Under the pieces are notes generated by a model. That model was not told the origin of the DNA. It was given only the letters and a program-made list of their open reading frames with translations, and did not search any database. The position numbers and the translations under genes are program-made. This document shows, piece after piece, positions 1-10,725 of a stretch of 54,043 bases of DNA (within the stretch, counting starts at the first letter, position 1; each line of letters opens with the position of its first letter). Source of the stretch: Pascua guehoae (lineage: Eukaryota; Basidiomycota; Tremellomycetes; Trichosporonales; Trichosporonaceae); assembly GCA_001600415.1 (NCBI GenBank), contig BCJX01000015.1, positions 944,269 through 998,311 on the forward strand, given 5' to 3'.

Positions 1-39
1 CCCCCCACCCCCCCCTCCCCACCACACCACTGACCCCAG

Positions 40-756
40 CTACTCGCTCATCTGCACGTCGACCGACTACGATGCCTGGCGCGTCGGCCACGCGCCCGTC
101 ACTGTCGAGGAGGTCGTCAAGACGCTCCACGCCAACGCCGAAAACTCGCGCGCCGTCGCGGCGGGTATCCTCGAGGAGGTGTACAAGCACGTTGCGGCCG
201 GCGAGCTCGATGAGATCAAGGGCTCGATGAGGTTTGCGTGTGTCACGCGTGCTGAGGTGAGTTGTGGTCGGGGGAGGGGAGCGGGTGGTGTTTGGGGATG
301 GGGGTGGGAGGGCAGTGGTGGCGGCGGTGGGAGGCGTCGAGGCGGTGTGAGCTGCGTGAGCTGTGTGAGCTGTGCGGCGAGCTGTGTGAGGCGGGTGAGC
401 TGTGCGGCGAGCTGTGCGGTGTGAGGCGGGCGAGCTGTGGGAGATCAGGTGGGGGACCACATGGCCAGGCAGAATAGCACAATGGTCTGCGATGGCCGAA
501 GAGCTTTCCTGTGTCGAGCATGCCTTAATATGCCTTGCAGCTTGCAGGCAGTGCCTCAAGCTGCAGAGATGTCACGCCGACACACTGGCGACCTCGCGTA
601 TCACCAAAGCCGAGCTGAGACGAGTGCCACCTTCAACGCCGACTTGGCCTGCCCTCATCCTACCATGCCCAAACTCGAATGACATGCTGACGTGTTTAGG
701 TCCAGCCCGCGGCCGCGCGCCAGAAGCTCTCGTTCATTCTCCCGTACTTCCAGTAG
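40..756 (+). CDS. MTAP: S-methyl-5'-thioadenosine phosphorylase, 3' part
   Basis: Partial at the window edge; exons seen are 40-256 and 700-756. The enzyme phosphorolyses methylthioadenosine to adenine and methylthioribose-1-phosphate in the methionine salvage pathway, in the cytosol. The exon encodes the C-terminal third. The STDYDAW motif contains the two aspartates that contact the purine base in this family, and is followed by the helix [19 protein letters not shown], typical of MTAP. Exon 40-256 follows a C-rich acceptor and ends GAG|gtgagt. The last exon starts after tttag and reads [18 protein letters not shown] to a TAG. The joining intron of 443 nt is long for this window and is filled with degenerate gagctgtg repeats. 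Family assignment is firm; the terminal exon rests on the splice consensus and frame only. Confidence 0.88.
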
Positions 757-954
757 ATCTAGATTATGAGAGTATGAGAGTGACTAGATGCCCAGCCGAG
801 CTGTGGGCGGATGTGGGCGGTGGTGTGCAGAGGACGGCGGTGGGCATTTGTGGACCGCATGCGGTTGGGGTAGTCCAGTGTGTGGCTGTGCGGTGCCAAG
901 CCTGTGCAGTGCGCACGGGTATTGCCACTTGTGCCGTACAATTACGCGCTGGTA

Positions 955-1082
955 CAGAGGGTTTCAGAACGGAAAAGAGAATGGCACAGGGGATGTTGAG
1001 GCATGCAGATGTAGAGCTGCGTACAGACTGCAAACCTTGCAAGCTACCCTGCGCCTCTTTCTCGCTTCTTTTTGACGCCCTG
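955..1082. mobile_element. Decayed relative of the 47160 element
   Basis: TA-flanked (953-954, 1083-1084). The right end, ccctgcgcctct..ctttttgacgccctg, resembles the right end of the 47160-47310 element closely; the left end cagagggtttcagaacgg is more diverged. Length 128 bp. Confidence 0.55.
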
Positions 1083-1967
1083 TACAGTTGTGCAGTTGTA
1101 CAGCTGTGCAGCTGGGTGGGCTGTGAGGTGGCTGTGTACAAGTGTGCATGTGTGCAGTGCAGTGGCGTGCAGTGGCGTGCAGCTACGGCCATTGCCGGCA
1201 GCGTGTGGCGTGTGGCATGTGGCAGGTGGCATGCAAGTAAGAGCCGCTGCCATCATGGATTCCATCCATGCATGGATCCATGGATCCACAGGGATGACAG
1301 GGAAAAAGGCGCCTGCTAGGATCGCTAGGATCGCTAGGCCTTGCCAGGAGCTGCTCTGCATGGCTTGGCTTTTTCGCTCGGAGCGCGTATAGACGCCCAT
1401 TTGTCCCAGAATAAACAACCAGGACACTAGTAGACTAGGGGTTTTAAAAGAGGTCTGAGCGTATCGTATCAGGGGGGTAGGGTGGGGTGTGCAGAATGTG
1501 CGCATCATGTATGTACCTGTACCCTAGAACCTGTGCACATGCACATGGCCGATTGCCGACAACATTTGACAACTACCCAGGTCAACTCCATCTTTTTGAA
1601 TGCCGTAAATGTCGTATGGCAACAGAGTATGCTGCCTGCTGCCAGCAGTCGATCAGGGGGAAACATGGCGGTACGCCTAGGTACATGATACACACCACGC
1701 ACGTCTTACAATGCTTTACATATCGTGACATGTCTTGGAAGATGAAAAGCTGTGGCTCGTCAACAAACAACAACACACCATGTGCGACTAGTGTAGGACG
1801 ACAACGTATACCGTACTGTACCGTACACCCGATCCGTTTTTTATAACATTCCGCCGCATTGGGCGCACCGCCACCCACCATACCCACCCACCACCCACCA
1901 TCACCAACCTTCTCAACTTCCTTTTCACTCTCTCTTCCCGGTCGCCCAAACCGCCTTAATCGTTGTC

Positions 1968-1973
1968 TTTATA
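1968..1973 (+). promoter_or_regulatory. TATA-like box of the Cys-rich gene
   Basis: TTTATA lies 55-60 nt upstream of the ATG at 2028, after a CT-rich tract. Position and context fit a core promoter; this is not tested. Confidence 0.35.
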
Positions 1974-2027
1974 CCCCACTTGCCAATCTGGCAACCTCCA
2001 GATAGCCCCGGCCCCCGCCCCCCGACC

Positions 2028-2794
2028 ATGTCCCCCTCCCCCTCCCCCTCCCGCTCCCCAATACCATTCCCACTCGCCATCGTCCTCGCCTTGCTCACCC
2101 TCCTTTGTGTTACCCGTGCAGCACCTCCACCTCCACTCGCATCTTCCCTCTCCCCTTCAGCCGTCCCCCCCCCCCCCCCCGCCCCATCCTCACCACGACC
2201 ACCACCAGCGCTTGTCGCGCGCCAGGACTGCCCCGCCGGCCAGATCCCATGCGGCGGGCAGTGTATCCCCGACACGGCGTCATGCTGCGCCAGTACGTCC
2301 ACACGGTCCACAAGTCAAGCCCGAGATAAGCTGACATGCCCCAGTCCCGCCCCACTACTGTGAAGCAGGGTACGCCGAGGGACACCCACCAAAGCTGACG
2401 GCAGGTCCTACTGCATGCCCGACGGGATCCACTGCTGCCTCAACGTCGGTCTCTGCGGTGAGCCCGATATACACTGCCCCTGGACTAGCTGGACTCTCAC
2501 TGACACACAGACGCCGTGTGGCCCGCGACCGCACCCGACTACGCCGCCGCGGCGTCCATTGCCGAGGCGTCCACCCGCACCTCCTACGTCTTTACGACCG
2601 TGACCAACACGGACCCCGTTTCCAAGAAGACGCCCACCTTCTTCACCGAATGGATCATCGTCGTCCCCAGCGGCGCACTCCTCTCTGCACCCGCGCCCGC
2701 CAAGAGCGCCGCCCGGCCGTCCAGACCCGCCGGGCTGCTGGGCCTTGTTTGGATTTGCATCCCCCTCGTGGCGTACATGTGCATGTGGGCGTAG
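2028..2794 (+). CDS. Secreted cysteine-rich protein, probably membrane or GPI anchored
   Basis: Not recognised as a named family. Exons 2028-2292, 2345-2369, 2405-2457 and 2511-2794 give 208 aa. The N-terminus has a hydrophobic signal segment (about residues 8-28, FPLAIVLALLTLLCVTRA), then a Pro/Ser-rich spacer. A compact cysteine-rich module is assembled across three introns: CPAGQIPCGGQCIPD, CCA, then PPHYCEAGSYCMPDG and HCCLNVGLCD. A Thr/Ser-containing stretch and a final hydrophobic tail (LLGLVWICIPLVAYMCMW) follow, suggesting a GPI signal or a membrane anchor. The 25-nt exon 2 is inferred: without it the frame does not hold, and with it all junctions are GT-AG and the cysteine spacing continues. 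An exonic run of about 14 C encodes part of the poly-Pro. Similar modules occur in fungal surface proteins; function unknown. Confidence 0.7.
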
Positions 2795-3331
2795 ACGGCC
2801 CACGCCTCCGTACAAACCCTGTAGACGGCATTTATATTTCGGCCCCGACGCTAGGGGTATCAGCGCAGTGCTGATTATTGACATGTATATCTAGGACATT
2901 TGGACCGGTGGGTGCCAAGACAACCGGCCATCGAGGTGTGAGAGAGTAGTAGAGTTTGAGTTTTGTTGCATAAACATTGCCTTGGGCCATCGGAAGCCAG
3001 TCAGGCAAGGATGCCTCGTCGACCGATAATTTGCGGAAAAGGCGGAACCGGGTTTGCCCGGCAGGCAGGCAGGTACAGTAAGCAAGACGACTTACGTCAT
3101 CGACCTTGGTGCCCTTGGTCTCCAGACCATCCAGTCCATCCAGGCACGGCTGCAGCCACTGACGGACCGCTGTGCCACGCCTGCCAGCACCACCCCGCAC
3201 ACGCACCTTCGGGCACATTCCAACTCCGGTTCCAACATTTACGTAACCTCCACTCGCTCCTCATTTAAAAAGTCTTGACATGACGACCACCCCTCCTCAA
3301 CTCTTACTACCACACTCCTACACCACCAAAA
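2795..3331. other. Intergenic / ZPR1 promoter
   Basis: No coding signal. A tttaaaaag element at about 3264-3272 would be the ZPR1 TATA box. The first, non-coding exon probably begins shortly after it and ends at 3332. Confidence 0.5.
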
Positions 3332-5273
3332 AGTGAGTCTTTCTGCTCCGCCGTCTCCCCTCTCTCCTCTTCTCGTCTACGCGCCTGCCACCCAGCGACG
3401 CTACTCGACATGATGGTCATTGTAATTTGCGTTTGACGCCTTCGGGCATGAAACCAAAACCTGCCTAACGACTGATCGATCCCAACCGATTACCCCCTCC
3501 CGACACCCTTTGCAACAAGCGCGCGCACCGCACACGATGCTAACGCACGCCAGTGTCCACACAAGAGACGACGGGCAACCTGTTCCCGACGGTCGGCGAG
3601 GTCGTGAATGCCGAAGACAGCAATGCCGCCAACGACACTGGCATGCAGGAGGTCGAGTCGATGTGCATGCGGTGCCACGGCCAGGGCAAGACGCGCCTCC
3701 TCCTCACGTCCATTCCATACTTTAAGGAGGTGGTCGTGTCGTCGTTTACCTGCGACGAGTGCGGGTACCGTGACACCGAGGTGCAGAGCGCGGGCGAGAT
3801 TCAGCGTGAGTCATGTTGGGGGTGATTGGCTGCAAGGGCATCCGGGAGCCAGCCAATGCGCGCTCGCGAAATCCTTGCACCGACGCATCCCTCCACCATT
3901 TCGTCTTCAGTATTACTAACAACCCAGCCAAGGGCGCTGCATACACTGTGCACTGCCTGTCGCGCGACGACCTGGACCGCCAGCTCGTAAAGTCCAACTG
4001 GGCGACGGTGACCATTCCCGAGGTGCAGCTCACGATCCCCCCCGGACGTGGGCAGCTGTCGACCATCGAGGGCATTATCCGCGACACTGTACGCGACCTT
4101 GCGATTGAACAGCCCGTGCGCCGTATCATGGACCCCGAGACGGGCAAGAAGATTGACGAGCTCTTGGGCCGCCTGCGCAACATTCTCGACATTTCCGAAG
4201 AGGACGAGGACGGCGCCGTGGGCCGCGACGAGATTGTCGTCGAGCACGAGAGCGAGCACGCCGGACGTCCCTTTACGCCGTTTAGCATTACGCTCGACGA
4301 CCCGTCGGGCAACTCGTTCCTTGCGTTCAAGGAGTCGCCGTCGGACCCGCAGTGGAAGATGCGCGCGTACAACCGCACCCTCGAGCAGAATGTCCAGCTG
4401 GGCCTCGTCGCGCCACCCGAGGAGGCGGCGGCTTCCGCGCCATCGGCAGTGGCTGCCGCCGCCCCCGCGGGCGCCTCGGCCAAGGCCGAGGCACCGCACC
4501 CCGAGGACCAAGTCCCGGCCGAGAACCGGCTCAAGTCTGCGAGCGAGGTGATTGAAAAGCACCGCGCCAACGTGGTCGCGCACGAGGACGGCACTGTCGT
4601 CCCCGACGAGGTGTTTAGCTTCCCCTCGACATGCTCGTCGTGCGGCCACGAGCTCGAGACGCTCATGAAGCCCATCAATATTCCCTACTTCCAGGACGTG
4701 ATTCTCATGAGCACAAACTGCTATGCGTGCGGCTACCGCGACACCGAGGTCAAGAGCGGCGGCAAGATTTCGCCAAAGGGCAAGCGCATCGAGCTCAAGG
4801 TCGAGGCCGGCGACGAGGACGCTCTGTCGCGCGACCTGCTCAAGTCGGACACGTGCGGTCTCGAGATTCCCGAGATTGACCTCCTGCTCCAGCCAGGTAC
4901 TCTCGGCGGCCGTTTCACCACGGTCGAGGGCATTCTGAACGAAATCTACGACGAGCTCTCGACCAAAGTATTCCGTACCGGCGACTCGAGCCACGCCGGT
5001 ATTGGCCAGGTTGGCCAGGACCACACCAAGAATGACCGCGGCTTCGAGACCTTCCTCCACAACCTCAAGAGCGTCATCGAGGTCAAGATTCCATTCACCC
5101 TCATTCTCGACGACCCCGTGTCCAACTCGTACCTCCAAAACCTCAACGCGCCAGAGCCCGACCCGGACATGGAAATTACAGAGTACGAGCGCACAAAGGA
5201 GCAAAACGACGACCTCGGCCTCACCGACATGAAGGTCGAGGGGTACAATGCCGACGCCGAGGGCGCAAAGTAG
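3332..5273 (+). CDS. ZPR1: Zinc-finger protein ZPR1 (eEF1A-binding)
   Basis: Essential, conserved protein that binds and helps fold eEF1A and shuttles between cytosol and nucleus. Exons 3332, 3554-3805 and 3928-5273 give 532 aa. It has the tandem family architecture: a C4 zinc finger (CMRCHGQGKTR...CDECGYRDTE) plus ZPR1 beta domain, an Ala/Pro/Glu linker (about residues 215-250), then a second copy (CSSCGHELETL...CYACGYRDTEVKSGG). The open frame has no ATG before the first finger and starts after cgccag at 3554 with TG TCC ACA. The preferred model joins a single A at 3332, before a perfect gtgagt donor, to TG, making ATG and a protein starting MSTQETTGNLFPTVGEVV, as in other ZPR1 N-termini. 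Intron 2 has a tactaac branch point at 3914-3920. ZPR1 identity is secure; the split start is inference. Confidence 0.95.
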
Positions 5274-6133
5274 AACAGAAACAAGCAAAGAAACACTACT
5301 ATTGGCGGCGTGACGACCGAGCGTCGTCGCCCCCCACCCGCATCCTAGTTTGTAGACGTCTTAGACGGTGTACATGTTGCACGTAGACGGTGTACATGTT
5401 GTACCAACCATGCATCGATTGGCATAATGCGTGCAGAGGCGTGCCCGTAGTCTTTAGTCTTTGCAGCTGTAACAGCTACAGCACCCGCCAGAGCGTGTTC
5501 CAAGCTGGCCTACCACTGCAGAAGTCAACATGGCACACGGCCGAAAATGTGTCACATCAGCTGCGCGGCACAAAGCACCGACCACACCGGTGCGTCACAC
5601 AGGTGCGACCGGAAATCATTGAGACTGTCACGGACCTCGCAGGGTCGAAATGCAGCAAGATGTACCAACTGCCATCCCCCACTCGCACCGTTTCTCAACA
5701 TCCCAGTCCTTTGTACATGGTGGGTACAATTGCAATACCCAGAGCACGGTACAAGTGGCCCAGACCTGCTGCACGCCGCACCATCAGTTTGACGGACACA
5801 GTGCCCAACAACCCAGCTCAATGTGGCAGTCTCAATACTGCAGCACCTGCACCTGTACGCCGTCCAGACACTTCAAGCTGTCTGGGGGGGGCAGCTTGCA
5901 CCTTGAGCCAGTCACGCATGGCAAAATCGGGACATTGGGACATTGTGGGCCCTCTTGGACTGCGGGACACGAGTACACCTGCGGGCCCCAGATGTCCGAG
6001 CTCGTGGCCTGCCCAAGGCACCGCGTGTTGGTGCCAGGTCGTGCATGAGAGTAACGGTGCTTCCGTCTCAGTGGCATGCTCAGCCACGATATTGCTACTG
6101 CCCCACCGGGGCCAGCCGGGGGCTCGTCCTCAT
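5274..6133. other. Intergenic, no supported gene
   Basis: An open frame of 305 codons runs through here but lacks domain-like sequence and ends in the low-complexity repeats that follow. A short direct repeat, gtagacggtgtacatgtt, occurs twice at about 5362-5401. Nothing else is supported. Confidence 0.5.
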
Positions 6134-6855
6134 GTGATAGCCATTACGGGTGTTATAGTGCAAACAGGTGTGAAAATGAGTGAGTCGTACAGAGTGCCGA
6201 GCCAGCTCGGCGGGAGGGAAAAGGGAGAGGGAGAGAGAGAGGGGGGGAGGGGGAGAGGGGGCTACCTGTATCCAGACCTGAACGAGATGAACGCCTCTCC
6301 GCCATGACACCGCACGGCCTCGACTCGACTCAGCTCGGCATGGACGGTAAAGTAAACGTGAGGGACGTGATAGCCATATGACTACGGGAGTTATAGTGCA
6401 AACGAGTATGGAGCGAACGAGTGAGTCGTACGGAGTGCCGAGCCAGCGGGGCGGGAGGGAAAAGGGAAGGGGAGGGGACGAGGGGACGAGGGGACGAGGG
6501 GACGAGGGGACGAGGGGACGAGGGGGTTACCTGGATCCAGATGCCTGAACGAGATGCGCACGCCTCATCTCCACCAGACTCCGCCCAGCCCGGCATGGAC
6601 GGCAAGCAAAGTAAAACGTGGGGAACGTGACAGCCATATGAGTACGGGAGTTATAGTGCAAACGAGTGTGGAGCAAACGAGTGGGTCGTACAGAGTGCCG
6701 AGCCAGCGGGGCGAGGGAAAAAGGCGGAGGGGAAGGGGAGAGGGGGGTGCCTGGACCCAGACCTGGAAGAGATGGACGACGCATCTCCATAGATAGACAC
6801 TTGCCCGGGACTCTGTCCAGCTCGGCATGGACGGCAAAGTAAACGGGAGGGGCGG
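6134..6855. repeat. Three tandem copies of a ~250-bp unit
   Basis: Copies start near 6134, 6368 and 6628, each at gtgatagcc or gtgacagcc. Each contains ttatagtgcaaac, then agtgccgagccagc, a purine-rich tract (gggagagg or ggggacgag units), then ccagacctg..gagatg and ggcatggacgg. Spacings are 234 and 260 bp, the difference lying mostly in the purine tract. Copies are diverged by point changes. The array abuts the stop codon of the minus-strand monooxygenase gene. Confidence 0.8.
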
Positions 6856-6866
6856 CGATGTACGGC

Positions 6867-7884
6867 CTAGAGGCGCCGCTTGCCGCGAGTCGGATTCGGC
6901 TCGTCCCCGTCCCCACTGCGCGGGGATGCGTGCGTGTCGAGCGCGACGAGGACGTTCGTATCGCCCAAGACGTTGCCGGCGGGAACGGTGGCTGTCGCTG
7001 TCGGTGCTGGGGAATGGGGGGCCTCGTGGGCGACGATTCTCTTGTTGGCGCGAGGTTGCGTGGTGGTCGCTGCTGGCGCCAGTGCCGGGGTGCTGCCAAC
7101 CGTAACGCTAACGGGTTGGCCACCCGTCCGTGGTGTCGTTTCAAAGCTCTTTCCATACGTCTGCCACGAGGGGGGCGCGAGGACGGTGCCCGTGACCCAG
7201 GTATCGCCCCTATCCGTAGCCCAGATATACGTCTGCGCGCCGTCGTCAAAGCCATACTCGTCATTATAAAACGGCGGGTCGCGGAGCATTTGCCAATTGT
7301 TATTCCGTTCGCTCTGTTGCCAATAGTGGGGCTGCTTTGCGCCGACGGTACAGTTATTCTTGTCAAACGGGCACTTGCGGGCGATCTGCGCGGGGGCAAT
7401 AGGGGGTGCGTGGGCGTTTGCGTTGGAGACGTGGCACTTGTACCCCAGGTGGTACATTTCAGCACTGCCCGCGTCGGCGGCGTGGATCCACCCCCACGCG
7501 CAGTGGCAGCCCCCACGGGGACAGGGGGGCAGGTCGGCGGGGATGTGGAAGTCGACGTCTTTTTTCCACGGGCACGAGTGGTTGACGCTGATGACTACAA
7601 AGTCTTCGGGGGCGATTTTGGCCACGTCCGACTCGTACGCGATCGCCAGAGAGCAGCCCTTTACGTCAGTCAGCTGGTCGAGCGGCGTGCCCTCGCGGTC
7701 CTTTGAGTGGACCGCGCCCACGCTCGGCCACTTGTTGTGTCGCACGCGTAGACCGTGTCGGGCTTGCCGCCGAGGGAGGTGTGGTCGGGCCCGCACGCGA
7801 CTTCGGCGTGGAACGTGCCGCCAGAAGGCAGGTCGAGCGATTCGGTGGGCGCTGGGGGTTAGTGGAGGATGCGGGGTGTGTGGG

Positions 7885-7937
<53 letters not shown>

Positions 7938-8896
7938 AGCCCGATAATGGGAGGCACGAGGGCGATGGTGGATACAGGGCAACTTGGCAATGGGACAACG
8001 ACGGTGGGGACGAGGACGAGCATGGGGATGGGGATGGGGACGTGGACTTGGACTGGGACGAGGGCAAGGACGGCGACATCAACGACGATGGGGATGAGGA
8101 CATGTACCGGGACGAGGGTAAGGACGACGACAAGGCCGCGACGAGGGCGCCGACGAGGGCCGCGACGAGGGCGCCGATGAGGGCGGCGACAAGGACGACG
8201 ACGACAAGGGCAGCGACAAGGCCGGCCAGGACAGAGGACAACGAGACAAAAGCTCCAGAGCACCCATGGCCTCCAGAGCACCCATGGTCTCCAGAGCACC
8301 CACGGTCTCCAGAGACCCAGCAAATGGCTCACAGCCGCAAAAGAAACACAATGGTCCCCCCCCCCCCCCCCGAACCTATTCGCCAATATTCGCCAACACC
8401 CGCCTCCCTGTCCCCGGTTCCGGCATCTCACACATGCATGTGCTACTCACGAGGAGGCTCATGGATGAACCCGTGGAACCACCACTGATCAAACGTCAAC
8501 CCCGCGAGGGGCTGGTTGATTTTCGACGGGGCGACGTCGGGAGTATACCTGCGTGTTAGAAAAATACGCGTCACGCCATCTTGACAATCGCCCATGCAGC
8601 ATCTCTTGTGCCCGGGCGTTGATGAACACCGTTGCCAGCTTGTGAGCGCCGCCAACGTGTCGTTTGACACCAGGTAAAAAAACAAGTATGCGATACCGTA
8701 ATTTTGGTCTCGCAAACAGGTCCACGGGCACTTCTCGGCCAAGTCCCAAAGCAGCGCCGACGTTGGCATGACTGGGCTCGGCTCCAGGCCTGGCAACTAG
8801 GCGGACTCACCCGTACATTGCCGGATGCCACAGCGCGAGATGTGCCGCGGCGGGCACGGCAAGCAGTGCCGTAATTGGGATGGGGATAGCCACCAT
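6867..8896 (-). pseudogene. AA14-like lytic polysaccharide monooxygenase, one frameshift
   Basis: Copper His-brace oxidase family that cleaves plant cell-wall polysaccharides outside the cell. Exons (minus) 8896-8811, 8548-8451 and 7851-6867. The signal peptide MVAIPIPITALLAVPAAA is followed directly by HLALWHPAMYG, so the mature protein would begin with the copper-binding His. Next come TFDQWWFHG, LPSGGTFHAEVACG, GCSLAIAYESDV, EDFVVISVNHSCPW, CHCAWGWIH and PPFYNDEYGFDDGAQ, all in the order of the AA14-like family as I recall it, then a Pro/Thr tail without anchor. Exon 3 opens in the frame set by splicing, but the family sequence moves to another frame near 7735-7742. The coding total is 1169 nt, one base short. 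Either a base is missing in the assembly or the gene is broken, giving a TGA near 7672. Introns are 262 and 599 nt; the latter holds a poly-C run (mRNA sense). AA14 assignment is from memory of motifs. Confidence 0.75.
7887..7935. repeat. 49-nt poly-G tract (poly-C in the mRNA sense)
   Basis: Unbroken G run on the plus strand inside intron 2 of the monooxygenase gene. In the transcript it is a run of C ending 35 nt before the CAG acceptor, in the place of a polypyrimidine tract. A GA/TG-rich minisatellite (8000-8220, gacgagg-type units) and a 13-nt C run near 8357 lie in the same intron. Confidence 0.9.
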
Positions 8897-10725
8897 GGTG
8901 CGGCCGGGTCGGAAAGGGTTGAGAGCAAAGGTGGAGAGCGGCTGCCAGTGAGTGCGAGCTAAACAAGCAAGGAGACATGGGGGGCACAAGAGGCTCGATC
9001 GTGTGCAGGTTTATATCCCCTCTGATCAATCAGATAATCGGAGACGCGCTGCTTGTGACGCCGATGCGACCTGTGTAAGGACATGGGCCACAGGACTCTA
9101 GATAACCAGTTGTACCAGGTAGCCAGATGCAGAATGGCATGTGGGGCAGGACTCGGCGCGTCCCACGTCGCGTGTCTCGTCGCGTCCTACTCCATCTCAC
9201 CGACCTCGTCACCTTCCCTCACCTCATTTCTCCGCTTGGAGGCCATCGCAGCCCATCCCTCGGCCATGCCATGGTACCAGTTTCGGTACAGTTCAGAGGC
9301 GATGCAAATGTGATTCACCAGGCGCGAGGCACCGGCCTTTGTCATCGTGTTCACCCGCCTCTGTGACCGTGTGCACGCACAGTTGTACTGGATGGGCGCT
9401 CTGTGCGGCGTCTTTTTTGGCCCAAACCAGCAGGATACTGTACTTTGCAGCACCCGCTGCGCCGTGTCTAGTGCAGCGTCGCGTGTTGTTTGCGCGTCCG
9501 AGGCAGTTGTAGAATCAAGAAATATTATCATGGAATCTCAGGGTGGGGGGTCAGGACGTGCGTATCATGGGTATCACGTGCACGATCCACTCGCCGATAT
9601 GGCTTGCCGACACCCGCTTGCTGGTGCCTTTACACAGTTATTGCGGTTGCAGTTGGAGTTGGAGTTGCAGTTGCAGTTGCAGTCGCAGTTGCAGTTCGGA
9701 CATGGCGGCGGCCGCATGATTGCCTCACTGTACAGTCCCAAGGAAACCCCTGCAAACCCCCTGGATCTTGTCTGAACTGCCTGTTGGCAGCGGACTGCGT
9801 TGTGCAGCGACTTGTCCTGCTCCACTGTGCCGCCTGGCCCACATCACTTGGGCTGAGTCCGGACTGTGCAAGGAAAGGAAAAGGTGTGCCCTGCGTTCAT
9901 CCCACCATTCCACTAGAGCACCGTTGTGTCCATTTCTCGTTTCAGCAATGTGCGTTCTGGCGACGGCGTGCCTTACCAAACCTTCCAGGACGTGTTTAAG
10001 TCTGTTTCCGAATTTCTCAACTTGGACACACCGTTCACAAGTGTCACGCCACACCGTCGAGTGCAGAGTGTGCGTGCCTCATACACGGAAACAGAAACGG
10101 GGTCGCGCGCGTACCGTATCGGAACTGAAATGATGCCCTACTCGTGGCAGCAAATAGGAACCGAACGCCGGCGCTAGCCAGAACGCGTACAGTAGAGGAA
10201 CGAGGAACGGACGCGTTACGAGTGGACTGGAACGCCCATCGATGCCATGTGGCCATGTGTGATCCCAGTCGACCCAAATCTTGGAGGGCCTGTGGTTAGT
10301 GGTCAGTGGGCGTGGACCCACCACCTCACGAGTCCCACTGCATGGCATGCCACTGACAGTCTTTGACAAGTAGCAACCCCACGCAACTCTGTGCCTTGGG
10401 CGGCTCGTCCCCACACGACGAGGCGCGTGGAACCGCACTGTGTGCGTCAAGGTGTGAATACTGTCCCCCTACGCTGGTCATCGCCGACGAGGTAAGGGAT
10501 GAGGGACGAGATAATGAGGAATTGGGTGATGAGTTTGACCCGCATTCGAGTCGCCTTTCTTGTGCAAGTAATCGAGTCAGAACATGTTGGTATCGGAGTT
10601 AAAGGCTCTAGTTGTCATCTGTCCGTGACCATCTCAGCACGCTCATCTCATGTGCCAAGGCGAACAGCGTCAGTGGCTGATTCACGCTGTACCCCCGCAA
10701 TTGTTCATTCAGACGTTGTGCAATT
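8897..10725. other. Intergenic, no firm gene
   Basis: After the promoter of the minus-strand gene I see no supported coding sequence. Around 9639-9697 there is a ttgcag/ttggag hexamer microsatellite. A plus frame at 9926-10177 (contains VPYQTFQDVFKSVSEFLNLD) looks more protein-like than its surroundings and follows a ttcag acceptor at 9945, but it has no ATG or family match. It could be a gene remnant. Confidence 0.4.
9009..9018 (-). promoter_or_regulatory. TATA box of the monooxygenase gene
   Basis: On the minus strand this reads GGATATAAAC, 113-122 nt upstream of the ATG at 8896. It is the best TATA match upstream of this gene. Confidence 0.5.

Larger units (their letters stand above)
757..2027. 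other. Intergenic, repeat-rich
   Basis: No convincing gene. It holds a decayed TA-flanked inverted-repeat element at 955-1082 and an imperfect palindrome built on atggatcc around 1255-1290. Many CA/TG-rich short repeats are present. A pyrimidine-rich stretch from about 1860 and a TTTATA box at 1968-1973 mark the promoter of the next gene. The long open frames here have no domain-like content and biased composition. Confidence 0.6.

Noticed and set aside
402..1319. 305-codon plus-strand open frame
   Set aside because: Spans the MTAP intron, its last exon and an inverted-repeat element; Cys/Trp/Ala-rich with no domain.
3801..5288. 495-codon minus-strand frame
   Set aside because: Antisense shadow of ZPR1; composition follows complemented ZPR1 codons.
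5390..6307. 305-codon plus-strand frame
   Set aside because: No family features and ends in the tandem repeat; no splice-supported extension.
8000..8220. CRISPR-like direct repeats
   Set aside because: Eukaryotic GA/TG minisatellite without unique spacers of constant length.
7703..8488. Gly/Asp-rich plus-strand frame of 261 codons
   Set aside because: Translation of the poly-G tract and minisatellite in an intron on the opposite strand.
8552..8810. Open frame between monooxygenase exons 1 and 2 (MPTSALLWDLAEK)
   Set aside because: Joining exon 1 directly to 8548 gives the uninterrupted family order MYG-YTPDV...WWFHG; the frame is intronic.
9926..10177. Possible small gene on the plus strand
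   Set aside because: Somewhat protein-like but no ATG, no family match and no supported exons; left as a note.
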